8,836 nt of DNA from Thermoflexia bacterium (GCA_030605705.1 JAUWHU010000425.1:1-8836), one strand, 5' to 3'. Counted from the stretch's first letter, positions 1 to 6,954 are shown. Made by a program: numbers and translations. Notes: generated from the letters alone by a model not told the origin.

Positions 1-1
1 G

Positions 2-364
2 GCCGCCATCTTGCTGGCGCTGACCACGCCGTTGGGGGAGCAGGGATTGGTCGAGCGGTCCCCAGAGGGTGGGGTGGCGCGTCTTGAGCAGCGCTGGATA
101 CTCCAGCGGAAGCCCGTGGTGTGGGAGTTGTCTCTGGAAGGCGTCGCCGGTTTTTCGGTGGAGCGACAGACCTTTGCCGAGACCAGCGCCCGTGCTCGGA
201 CGTTGGCCCGTCTGTGGGTATTTCTGCCCCCGGAAGGCGACGAGCAGCAGCCGCGTATGCCGTTGACGAATTGGTTGGAAGTGAACGTCGTTCAGGCGTT
301 AGGGCAATCCGTGACCCATGTGGCCCGTCGCCCGCTCCTGCCTTTCCTGGCGGATGGGTGTTAG
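2..364 (+). CDS. 3' end of an unidentified protein gene, cut by the window edge
   Basis: The reading frame is open from the first bases of the window to a TAG at 362-364, giving about 120 residues of what must be a longer protein. The TTG at 11 is just an in-frame codon, not a convincing start, because no ribosome binding site precedes it. The visible part alternates short hydrophobic beta-like stretches (LEQRWIL, KPVVWELSLEGVAGFSVER, ARLWVFLPP) with charged turns and ends in a predicted helix (NWLEVNVVQALGQSVTHVARR). That pattern resembles the tail of a small PH-like beta-barrel domain closed by a helix, but this is only a fold impression. There is no signal peptide, membrane segment or catalytic motif in the visible part. 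It faces the large minus-strand gene tail to tail, so it is probably not functionally tied to the secreted-protein cluster. I do not recognise the family. Confidence 0.6.
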   Translation, partial: AAILLALTTPLGEQGLVERSPEGGVARLEQRWILQRKPVVWELSLEGVAGFSVERQTFAETSARARTLARLWVFLPPEGDEQQPRMPLTNWLEVNVVQALGQSVTHVARRPLLPFLADGC

Positions 365-368
365 TAGC

Positions 369-386
369 CGCGATTTCCAAATCGCG
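369..386. repeat. 18-bp palindrome just after the plus-strand gene
   Basis: CGCGATTT and AAATCGCG form a perfect 8-base inverted repeat separated by CC, starting five bases after the stop codon of the partial gene. As RNA it would fold to a short hairpin once the innermost pairs open to make a loop. No T-run follows on either strand, so it is not a classical terminator. It could be a REP-like intergenic element or a protein-binding site; one copy in the window does not settle this. Confidence 0.5.
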
Positions 387-434
387 CTCCTGCTGGACTG
401 GCGAAAAAACGCACTATGGCAGAAGTGACACGTT

Positions 435-523
435 TGCTCCCAAACGCTCTGAGCCCCCGTCCCCGGGGGCGGGTTGACGGGGAACTTGCCCAGGAGACGC
501 CCCCGAGACGGGGGCTGGGAGCA
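435..523. repeat. large GC-rich imperfect inverted repeat
   Basis: The core arms are 452-471 and 498-516. AGCCCCCGTC (452-461) pairs perfectly with GACGGGGGCT (507-516), and CGGGGGCG (464-471) pairs with CGCCCCCG (498-505), leaving a 2-by-1 internal bulge and a loop of about 26 bases. The stem can be extended outward by GCTC (446-449) with GAGC (519-522). Alternatively, TGCTCCCA (435-442) pairs with TGGGAGCA (516-523), so two outer pairings compete. It lies between two convergent genes and encodes no convincing protein. It may be a REP/BIME-like or MITE-like element, or a structured 3' region. There is no transposase and no obvious target-site duplication. Confidence 0.6.
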
Positions 524-550
524 GTGTAGGTGCGGCTTTTGCCCCAATGC

Positions 551-600
551 GAAAAAGCACCCTCCCCCGGCACACTACCGGAGGAGGGTGTTTGTTTTCA
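551..600. terminator. bidirectional intrinsic terminator between convergent genes
   Basis: The 13-position stem 558-570 / 578-590 has one C-A mismatch and closes a CACACTA loop. Read on the minus strand, the hairpin is followed by CTTTTTC (557-551), so it should end transcription of the beta-helix gene whose stop is at 618. On the plus strand it is followed by TTTGTTTT (591-598), so it can also stop transcription from the opposite gene. Bases 557-608 recur with three differences at 3870-3921, behind the cohesin/dockerin gene. Confidence 0.85.
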
Positions 601-617
601 GAAGATTGGCGACGCTA

Positions 618-3575
618 CTACGGGAAGTTGCGCAGTACCAGCGGCAAGTAGATGTAGAAGTGGGCCTCGTCCACGGTGACGGTGGTGGTGGCGACGACGA
701 CACCGACGCTGTTAGTGGCGGTGATGGTCGCCGTGTAGACGCCAACGCTCGGATAGGTGTGCGTTTCCACCGCCCCGCTGCCGGCGTCCCCATCGCCAAA
801 GGCCCAGGCGTAGGCCACGTTACTGCCGGCGGTGAGGGTGGCGGTGAGGGTGGTGGCATCCCCTAGTGTTGTCGGGCTGTCGTTGACGGCGGCAAGCCCG
901 GCGATGGCCTCGTCCACGGTTACGGTGGTGGTGGCGACGACGACACCGACGCTGTTGGTGGCGGTGACAGTCGCCGTGTAGACGCCGACGCTCGGGTAGG
1001 TGTGCGTTTCCACCGCACCGTTGCCCATGTCCCCATCGCCAAAAGCCCAGGTATACACAACATTGCTGCCAGTGGACACAGTTGCGGTGAATGTCGTCGT
1101 TTCGCCGAGTAACGTTGGGCTATCGCTGGCTGCGCTCAGACCTGTGATCGCTTCTTCCATCGTGGGTACGGCTGTTGCCAGCGTCCAGTCGCTGAGTGCC
1201 GTAACGCCGCTCACGCGGACGCAGTTGCCAGACTCATCCACCGTGCCGCCCATCAACTGCCAGTCAGCTCCATCATACCGATAAGCAGTCAAATCGGGTT
1301 CATTCAGAGCGCCCAATTCGCTGTCGGTGTAGCAAAATATCAAGTCCAGATTGAGGCCGGTGTCAACTGCGGCGCTAATCGTCCAAGTTACCGACATTTC
1401 GCCTGTATCCGGGCTGCCGCCGCCGGGCGGAACACCCTCTTTGGTTACTGTGGTCGTCAGGGGGCTGGTGGAACCCAGTGTACGGGTTATGGTAACCATT
1501 GTTGCGCCGAAGGACACGGCCGTGTCCTCCGGCCAACTGCTATTCGTCGTACTCTCCAGACCTTGAATCTCAAACGAGCCAATGTCGCATCGGTTTATGC
1601 CTGTGTAAGCGTTGGGGCGGGCTTTGCCGCGCTGGTCTGTGGCCGGGCATTGCGTTGGATGTCCCGCGTCAATCGCCGGGCTACCAGGGGTAAGCGCGTG
1701 AGTGCGCGTGGAACCACCGTTATCCTGCAAACCGCCTAGCGATGGGTCCTCTCCCGTAATGTTACCCGTCGAATCCCCAGAGATCACACAGCCAGAAACG
1801 TCTTCCACCAGATTGTATCCCTGCGAATTGATACCGCCATTACAATCCGGGCCAGATACGCTGGCCGTATTGTTCGCCAAAATGCTGTTCATTAAATTGG
1901 TCGTTCCCACAGCGCGGATGCCGCCGCCGCTTTGGGAGGCGGCGTTATTGCTGATAGTGCTGTGATTGAGATGGGTTGTGCCCCCGGCATAAATGCCGCC
2001 GCCACTACCGCCAACCGTACTGCCTACTCCTAATTGGTTCCCGCTGATGGTGCTGGAATTCACAGTCAAGCTGCCGCTGCCGTGGTAAATGCCGCCGCCG
2101 TACCCACCATAGCGGCCGGTGCCAGTCTGGTTTTGGGCGATGGTACTGCTGTTGACGGTTAATGTGGCATCACTGCTATAAATGCCGCCGCCACTACCGC
2201 CATAAACGTATGAACCGCCGGTTCCGCTGTTTCCGGTTACGTTGCCAGACAGTTCTGTATTGGTGAGGGTGACGATGGCTGAGGGGATAGTGTTGGCCGT
2301 ATTATCAATGTAAAGCCCGCCGCCATCGCCGCCTTCTCCGTCAACGGCCGTACTGTTGCCTGTCTTGTTATCCACAATATCACTATCGGTGATGGAAAGC
2401 GCATCGCTTACCGGATCAATGTAACACAGACCGCCGCCCACGCCGCCATTACGGCCGTTTCCCGTCTGATTCCCCTCGATAACGGTTTGATCAATGGACA
2501 CGGCCCCGCGCGCATAAAAAATCGCCAACCCGCCGCATCCGCCGCCAGACCCATCGCCACTGGAACCAATACCACCAGAACCCGTCACATTACCGCTGAT
2601 AAAAACGCGGGTCAAATCCAACGAGTTCCCGATAAAATAAATGCCGCCGCCATTTCCGCTAGAACCACCCAGGTTATCCCCCGTTCCGCCGGCACCCGTC
2701 GTATTTCCTTGGATAGTGCTGTCCGTGATGGTAGCGACAGTATTGTCAGCCAGATAAATACCGCCCCCGTAACCGCTTTGTCGGCCGCTTTGCCCGCTGG
2801 AGCCGTCGCCGCCATCACCGCTGCTGTTGTAGGCAATGGTACTGTTCGTAATTGATACCGTGTTGCCCCAAACGTAAACGCCCCCGCCCCCGCCGCCGTC
2901 CGTGGGCGTTGCGCCGCTGGTGCCGTCGCCGCCGTTATTGGACATAATATGCGAATTATTTAGGGTTAACGCGCCCAGACTGTAAATGCCGCCGCCAAAA
3001 CCGCCACTAGAACCGCCGCTGCCCGCATCGTTGTAAGCTACGGTCACATTCTGCGTCGTCAAACTGCCCCCATTGTAAATGCCGCCGCCATCGCTGCTTA
3101 TACCAGCACTAGAGTCAGGCGCTTTGCCATTGCGGATGGTAATGTCAGACATTTCGACTACTGTCTCCGCGCCCAGAATGTGGAAAACGCGGTCTATATC
3201 GTCGCCATCAATGAACACTCCACCCTGTCCTTGAATAATCAAATCATCGGTGATATCCAGATCGCCAGTGTCGGCATTGTCCTCGCCAACACCCGTCTGT
3301 GTCAAGATGTAAATACCCGTCTCAATGATGATTGTGTCCTGACCGGGTTGGGCGTTCGTTTCCTGAATGGCCGCTCGTAAGGAGCATCTGCCGAAAAAAT
3401 CTTCACAATAACCATTGCCTGTTACGGTGTCATCCGTGTCCCCGGTGTAATCGACCGTAAACGCATATCCAGCTTGCGCGGCTGGCGGCTGTCCAAACAA
3501 GCCGATTAGGCCAATTGCCAGAACGATGGATAGTATCAGACGCTGCCATTTTGATTTTGTACCGTTGAATTTCAT
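618..3575 (-). CDS. secreted CSLREA/right-handed beta-helix protein with two PKD repeats and a YLPLVLR tail
   Basis: This predicted extracellular structural or adhesive protein has 985 residues. Residues 1-35 form a Sec signal peptide: basic start, hydrophobic core around 13-28, likely cleavage after AQA at 35. CSLRAAI at 64-70 with the following QETNAQPG is the CSLREA-domain signature. Residues about 115-665 form a parallel beta-helix of roughly a dozen coils, each marked by GGGIY or a variant and separated by long Gly/Ser loops. The end of this part (SPAIDAG, then CDIGSFE near 660) matches the 'choice-of-anchor Q' type. Residues about 676-801 are an Ig-like stalk domain related to that of the 578-aa protein. 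Two 81-residue PKD repeats with WAFGDGD follow (about 810-890 and 891-971). The protein ends in YIYLPLVLRNFP. The ATG has an AGGAGGAG site five bases upstream, inside the end of the 68-aa gene, so coupled translation is likely. No catalytic residues of a polysaccharide lyase or pectinase are evident, so enzyme function is not supported. The domain calls are firm; the biological role is unknown. Confidence 0.9.
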   Translation of the reverse strand: MKFNGTKSKWQRLILSIVLAIGLIGLFGQPPAAQAGYAFTVDYTGDTDDTVTGNGYCEDFFGRCSLRAAIQETNAQPGQDTIIIETGIYILTQTGVGEDNADTGDLDITDDLIIQGQGGVFIDGDDIDRVFHILGAETVVEMSDITIRNGKAPDSSAGISSDGGGIYNGGSLTTQNVTVAYNDAGSGGSSGGFGGGIYSLGALTLNNSHIMSNNGGDGTSGATPTDGGGGGGVYVWGNTVSITNSTIAYNSSGDGGDGSSGQSGRQSGYGGGIYLADNTVATITDSTIQGNTTGAGGTGDNLGGSSGNGGGIYFIGNSLDLTRVFISGNVTGSGGIGSSGDGSGGGCGGLAIFYARGAVSIDQTVIEGNQTGNGRNGGVGGGLCYIDPVSDALSITDSDIVDNKTGNSTAVDGEGGDGGGLYIDNTANTIPSAIVTLTNTELSGNVTGNSGTGGSYVYGGSGGGIYSSDATLTVNSSTIAQNQTGTGRYGGYGGGIYHGSGSLTVNSSTISGNQLGVGSTVGGSGGGIYAGGTTHLNHSTISNNAASQSGGGIRAVGTTNLMNSILANNTASVSGPDCNGGINSQGYNLVEDVSGCVISGDSTGNITGEDPSLGGLQDNGGSTRTHALTPGSPAIDAGHPTQCPATDQRGKARPNAYTGINRCDIGSFEIQGLESTTNSSWPEDTAVSFGATMVTITRTLGSTSPLTTTVTKEGVPPGGGSPDTGEMSVTWTISAAVDTGLNLDLIFCYTDSELGALNEPDLTAYRYDGADWQLMGGTVDESGNCVRVSGVTALSDWTLATAVPTMEEAITGLSAASDSPTLLGETTTFTATVSTGSNVVYTWAFGDGDMGNGAVETHTYPSVGVYTATVTATNSVGVVVATTTVTVDEAIAGLAAVNDSPTTLGDATTLTATLTAGSNVAYAWAFGDGDAGSGAVETHTYPSVGVYTATITATNSVGVVVATTTVTVDEAHFYIYLPLVLRNFP
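664..1149 (-). repeat. tandem 243-bp repeat encoding the two PKD domains
   Basis: Bases 664-906 and 907-1149 are adjacent direct copies with a period of 243 bases, or 81 codons, in frame. Over the first 164 bases of the two units I count about 18 differences, several of them silent, so the duplication is fairly recent or kept similar by recombination. The later parts have diverged more. Each unit encodes one PKD domain including WAFGDGD and the segment ending TTTVTVDEA. Confidence 0.85.
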
Positions 3576-3577
3576 CT

Positions 3578-3784
3578 CTACTCCTCCTGTTCATTAGGTT
3601 TCTGCTCTATTATAGCACAACATTGGATACAATTGTTCAGCTCACTCAAGTTCCAAAAGTACATCACCTCCTCGCTCTTGATGTGCTTGATCTCACCCCG
3701 CCAGGTGGGGGGCGTCTGTTCCAGGTATTCGGCCCACACCCGCACGATAAAGGTCGCGGTGTGGCGGGGAAGATAATCTCTCAC
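3578..3784 (-). CDS. small conserved-looking 68-aa protein, coupled to the beta-helix gene
   Basis: The product has no signal peptide or membrane segment and is probably cytosolic. The core, TFIVRVWAEYLEQTPPTWRGEI followed by KHI and then MYFWNLSEL, has the form of a small beta-rich protein family I recall from Chloroflexota and similar bacteria. Members carry FxVRxW, a WRGxIxH strand and a 'YFxxLxEL' helix start; their function is unknown to me. The GTG start at 3784 is supported by AGGAG at 3790-3794, five bases upstream. The stop codon TAG (3578-3580) lies two bases before the ATG of the beta-helix gene, and the codons for the last residues hold that gene's AGGAGGAG. The arrangement suggests one transcript and coupled translation, and perhaps a role in expression or export of the partner; that last point is inference. 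The tail after SELNN (CIQCCAIIEQKP) contains three cysteines, which could be chance. Confidence 0.75.
   Translation of the reverse strand: MRDYLPRHTATFIVRVWAEYLEQTPPTWRGEIKHIKSEEVMYFWNLSELNNCIQCCAIIEQKPNEQEE
3581..3588 (-). promoter_or_regulatory. ribosome binding site of the beta-helix gene, inside the 68-aa gene
   Basis: The minus strand reads AGGAGGAG here, five bases before the ATG at 3575. It overlaps the final codons of the upstream small gene, so ribosomes finishing that gene stop right on the initiation region of the next one. This fixes the start of the 985-aa protein. Confidence 0.8.
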
Positions 3785-3810
3785 GTTGTCTCCTGAAGGG
3801 AAACAAAAAT

Positions 3811-3832
3811 GCTATTGTCCATTGACGATAGC
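3811..3832 (-). promoter_or_regulatory. leader hairpin with T-run ahead of the 68-aa gene
   Basis: Read on the minus strand, GCTATCGTC and GACAATAGC pair in eight of nine positions (one C-A mismatch) around an AATG loop. They are followed directly by ATTTTTGTTT (3810-3801) and then by the AGGAG of the 68-aa gene. The shape is that of a weak intrinsic terminator or attenuator in the 5' leader. Because only about 16 bases separate the stem from the ribosome binding site, no promoter fits downstream of it. If it terminates, it would govern read-through into the small gene and the beta-helix gene. The stem is AT-rich and modest, so this call is tentative. Confidence 0.35.
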
Positions 3833-3869
3833 ATACCATACACACCTTACTGTTTGCTTACTGATGTGA

Positions 3870-3921
3870 GCACCCTCCTCCGGCACACTACCGGAGGAGG
3901 GCGCTTGTTTTCAGAAGATTG
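3870..3921. terminator. second copy of the terminator hairpin block, behind the cohesin/dockerin gene
   Basis: The stem 3870-3883 / 3891-3904 has eleven uninterrupted pairs next to the CACACTA loop, then one mismatch and two more pairs. Bases 3870-3921 match 557-608 in 49 of 52 positions, including the flank TTGTTTTCAGAAGATTG. On the plus strand CTTGTTTT follows the stem. On the minus strand, the direction of the gene it follows, the stem is followed by CTCACATC without a T-run, so it may pause or protect the RNA end rather than terminate efficiently. Confidence 0.65.
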
Positions 3922-3927
3922 ATGATG

Positions 3928-6900
3928 CTACGGGTAAGCGCGTAAGACGAGGGGGAGGTAGATGAAGTAGCCGCTCTCCTCCACTGTCAGGACACCGTTG
4001 GCCGTGTTCACGTCTACCTGCAGCGCGGAGGTGGCGAAGTCGCGGCCATACTGGTCGCTCAGGCGTACTCCCGCCAGGTTCAGCGGCGACGTGCTGCCCA
4101 CCGCTGCATCGTCCGTGGCGGTGAACTGCACCTCCACCAGCGCGCCTGACCCAGAGATCAAGCCGCCCTCGTGACCGGCTTTGGGTTTGAGCGAGATTTT
4201 GGCCTGCCCCGCGACGGGGACATTGAGTTCCACGTCGAAGTTCGCGCTCAACGTGGTGGCGCGTGCTCTGGTGGCGGTGGCGATGAAGGGGTCGTAGTTT
4301 AGGGTGATGTCGGCCCCGGCCAGGTTGGCCGCATCGTCAATGCTCAATGCCACCCAATCGCTACCGCCTTCGGGAAGCGTGGCAGCCGTTGGGGCGCTGA
4401 TGCTGACCGCATCCGCCTGAATCAAAGAGAGGGCGTTCAGTTGCGCGGCGGTGGGGAACAACGGCAGGCCGGCTGCCAGACGCATGATCAACGCCGCGTC
4501 GGCGGAATTGATGCGCCCGTCGCCGTTCATGTCCCCCGCGGCTTCCTGCTCTGGAGTGGGGATGATATTGCCCACGGCGATCTGCAGTGCCAGAGCGGCA
4601 TCGGCGTGGGTCACATCCCCGTCGCCGTTCAGGTCGCCCAGGATGAAGCCAGCCTGCACGGTGAAGATGCCCACGTCGGTCAAGTCCAGAGGCACAGGGT
4701 TGACCAGGTCGCCGCAGTCGTAGAAGAAGGTGCCGGTCACCTGAAACTCCAGGTCGCTGGTGTCACCGCTGCTGCCGGCGACGTCGAAGAGCACGTTGAA
4801 GAGTGTGCCTTCACCATACAGCATCTCCCCCGAAGCGGTCGCGATGACCGCTCGCACCACGCCTGGCGCACTGACGTTCTTGGCCCAGACATAGTCCGCC
4901 GTCAGCGGAGTCGAGTACACGTTGGTGGCGGTGAGCACGGTCTGGTCGTAGGTGACGTAGATATCCACCGCACACATCTCGATCCCATCGGCGTTGGCGA
5001 TGTTCACCGGCAACGTAACGGTCATACCCGTTGTGCCGTAGGAGTCGGGGATGAAGAGCTTGACCTGGCCAAAGACGGCGAAGGCGACGTTGGAGGGGAT
5101 GCTCTCGCTGACGGTGTCCGCAGCGGTCAGGTAGTAGTAATAGGTGCTGCCGGTGGTGAGGCTGGAACTGTCCAGGTAGCGGTCGCCGGTGACGAGCCCC
5201 GGGTTGATCTGGACCCAATAGGCGCTATCTGATGTGGGGGTATAGACAGTGGAGCGGTAGACGTTGTAGCTGGTCAGGCTCGGGCTGGTGCTGGGGTTCC
5301 AGGTCAGTTCGATGGACTCCACGCCTGGCTGGGCTTGTAGATTCGTGGGAGGCAGAAGGGGCATCTGGCCGGGGCTGCCGATGAGCAGGGTGGCGTCGGC
5401 CACAACCACTGTTTTGCTGGCGTCCTGCACGCCCATGCGCACGGTCATCTGGTTGAGTGTATCTATCGTGGTCCCTGGTTGCCCCCGGCTGCTGAAAACC
5501 CCATCGCCGGCAGTCTCATCAGGCGAAGTTCCCACGTCGTTCGCAGCGTGGTAAAAGTAGGCCGGGCAATCATAGCCCCCATGTTCCAGCACACCATCTA
5601 ACAATTCATCAGTGCTGGTGCGCTGGATGTCTGCCAGACCTTGAGGGTCGCTGATCTGGGAGGTGAGGATGACTCGTGCGCTGGAGTCGCCACGGGGCAT
5701 GGCTGCCGGATCAAAGGCGATGTTGTGGATGGTGGGCGCGTCGGGCGCGGCTGTGGGGTCGTTGAGGAAGCCGATGTACAGTGCATCACCGCAACGGAAA
5801 GTGACCCGGCGGCCATTGTTGCTGATGTCCGCGTCATGGACTGCTGCAATAGTGATCGTGCCGACGTTCCATGCGGGGAACAGATCAAGCCGGCCCGAGC
5901 CGTCTGTATTGGTCACTCGTCCGCCATTGGCCCCGTCGTCATAGTAGAACATCTGGCTGCCATCGTAGGTCAGGCCGAGTCCGCCAAAGTTCCAGCCCGT
6001 CGTTTCCAGCACGATTTGGTTGCTACCGTCAGAGCCGATGGCGTAACGCTTGTAATTTGCTGTATAGGCGATAGTCGTGCCATCTCCACTGATTGCCAGG
6101 TTAGATTTCCCGTAGCCGGTGTTGGTTAGTTGGGTGTAACCGCCTCCGTCTTTTACGAAAACTTCCGGCCGGTCACGAAAACCGCTATCCCAATAGCCAT
6201 ACAGAGCGAAGGCAATTGTGCTGGCGTCAGCTGAGATAACGAATTGACTCACCTGGCGGCCAGGATAGCCGTTGAGGGTCACTTCCGTGTCCTCGATGAT
6301 CTTCGCCGGCGCGCCGCCGGCGTGCCCTACTCGCCAGACGTCTCTGTCGTTGATGCCGCTATCCAAAAAGTAAACGTACTCTCCATCGGCGGTGGTCTGG
6401 ATTTCCGCGGCGCTGGCAATTTCGGCGTAATCTGTCGTCTGGAAAATCTTGGTGGCCGTTCCGCCTTCTACTTTGTACACCCAGTCCGTAGCACCGAAGG
6501 GAATCTTGACGGCCCGGAAAAAGGCTCTGGAGCCGTCCTGGTCTATGGTCAATTCTTCGACCCAGCGCCCATCGAGATCGGGTAGCGGGATCTGTGTCAG
6601 ATCGCTGCCATCGGCATCCACGGTGTAGAGAACGGGTGTGTTTGTAGCATCAATCCAGCCAGAGAAGATTAGTTTCTCGCCGTCACCGCTCATGGCAGAA
6701 TAAGTGATATTGGCACCGATACTGCCGTCATTTGCCAACTGGTCGTAGATCGCGTAAAAGGTAAAGTTGCCGGTTGACAGTGAGGTGGGGCTGGAGGAGG
6801 AATTGAAGCCGGAAGAGTCCGGCGGGTCGTCAAAGTAGCGGGCATCACCGTCGTATAGTTGGGCAGTTTGAGCCATCACTCCTACCAGCAAGGCAGCCAG

Positions 6901-6939
6901 CAGCAGACTCGTTACGATTAAGTTTACTGTGCGTTTCAT
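3928..6939 (-). CDS. secreted propeller-FnIII-cohesin-dockerin-cohesin protein with a YLPLVLR tail
   Basis: The product has 1003 residues. Residues 1 to about 20 (MKRTVNLIVTSLLLAALLVG) form a Sec signal peptide, with cleavage probably after VMA. About 45-400 is a TolB/WD40-like beta-propeller with repeated blades of the type 'SGDGTTIAYTA' and 'DADGSDLTQI'. About 400-525 is a beta domain containing DETAGDGVFSS, a pattern seen in other bacterial surface modules. About 529-621 is fibronectin type III (ESIELTWNPS, YNVYRS). About 624-762 is a cohesin-like domain. About 765-824 is a dockerin with two complete calcium loops (DLNGDGDVTHAD and DMNGDGRINSAD). About 843-988 is a second cohesin-like domain. 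The tail is YFIYLPLVLRAYP. I chose the ATG at 6939 because AAAGGAG (6948-6954) lies eight bases upstream; the in-frame GTG at 6948 falls inside that site. The gene begins 143 bases after the 578-aa gene stops, with no clear promoter in between. It is probably extracellular and involved in protein-protein or matrix assembly; no catalytic domain is visible. Confidence 0.9.
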   Translation of the reverse strand: MKRTVNLIVTSLLLAALLVGVMAQTAQLYDGDARYFDDPPDSSGFNSSSSPTSLSTGNFTFYAIYDQLANDGSIGANITYSAMSGDGEKLIFSGWIDATNTPVLYTVDADGSDLTQIPLPDLDGRWVEELTIDQDGSRAFFRAVKIPFGATDWVYKVEGGTATKIFQTTDYAEIASAAEIQTTADGEYVYFLDSGINDRDVWRVGHAGGAPAKIIEDTEVTLNGYPGRQVSQFVISADASTIAFALYGYWDSGFRDRPEVFVKDGGGYTQLTNTGYGKSNLAISGDGTTIAYTANYKRYAIGSDGSNQIVLETTGWNFGGLGLTYDGSQMFYYDDGANGGRVTNTDGSGRLDLFPAWNVGTITIAAVHDADISNNGRRVTFRCGDALYIGFLNDPTAAPDAPTIHNIAFDPAAMPRGDSSARVILTSQISDPQGLADIQRTSTDELLDGVLEHGGYDCPAYFYHAANDVGTSPDETAGDGVFSSRGQPGTTIDTLNQMTVRMGVQDASKTVVVADATLLIGSPGQMPLLPPTNLQAQPGVESIELTWNPSTSPSLTSYNVYRSTVYTPTSDSAYWVQINPGLVTGDRYLDSSSLTTGSTYYYYLTAADTVSESIPSNVAFAVFGQVKLFIPDSYGTTGMTVTLPVNIANADGIEMCAVDIYVTYDQTVLTATNVYSTPLTADYVWAKNVSAPGVVRAVIATASGEMLYGEGTLFNVLFDVAGSSGDTSDLEFQVTGTFFYDCGDLVNPVPLDLTDVGIFTVQAGFILGDLNGDGDVTHADAALALQIAVGNIIPTPEQEAAGDMNGDGRINSADAALIMRLAAGLPLFPTAAQLNALSLIQADAVSISAPTAATLPEGGSDWVALSIDDAANLAGADITLNYDPFIATATRARATTLSANFDVELNVPVAGQAKISLKPKAGHEGGLISGSGALVEVQFTATDDAAVGSTSPLNLAGVRLSDQYGRDFATSALQVDVNTANGVLTVEESGYFIYLPLVLRAYP

Positions 6940-6947
6940 TTCAGACA

Positions 6948-6954
6948 CTCCTTT
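6948..6954 (-). promoter_or_regulatory. ribosome binding site deciding the start of the cohesin/dockerin gene
   Basis: The minus strand reads AAAGGAG, eight bases before the ATG at 6939. A GTG at 6948 opens the same frame three codons earlier but overlaps this site, so it is unlikely to be used. The chosen start also gives a standard signal peptide beginning MKRT, like the MKRS of the upstream gene. Confidence 0.75.

Noticed and set aside
618..660. C-terminal LP motif as a sortase (LPXTG) signal
   Set aside because: There is no Thr-Gly after LP, no following membrane helix and no basic end; the protein ends within a few residues.
474..866. Plus-strand open frame of 130 codons across the terminator and the PKD repeat
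   Set aside because: It runs through the inverted repeat, the terminator hairpin and antisense repeat DNA; the product is low-complexity Gly/Asp.
1900..3115. Regularly spaced short DNA repeats that could suggest a CRISPR array
   Set aside because: The recurring word encodes GGGIY of the beta-helix in frame, the spacing is irregular, and the reading frame continues unbroken through it.
3833..3869. Promoter for the 68-aa gene (TATGGT-like box on the minus strand)
   Set aside because: No acceptable -35 element is found at the right spacing, so I could not support it.
4441..5232. Plus-strand open frame of 263 codons opposite the cohesin/dockerin gene
   Set aside because: It lies wholly antisense to a gene with clear FnIII, cohesin and dockerin domains. 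Its product is His/Val/Gly-rich without a recognisable fold, as expected of a shadow frame in GC-rich DNA.
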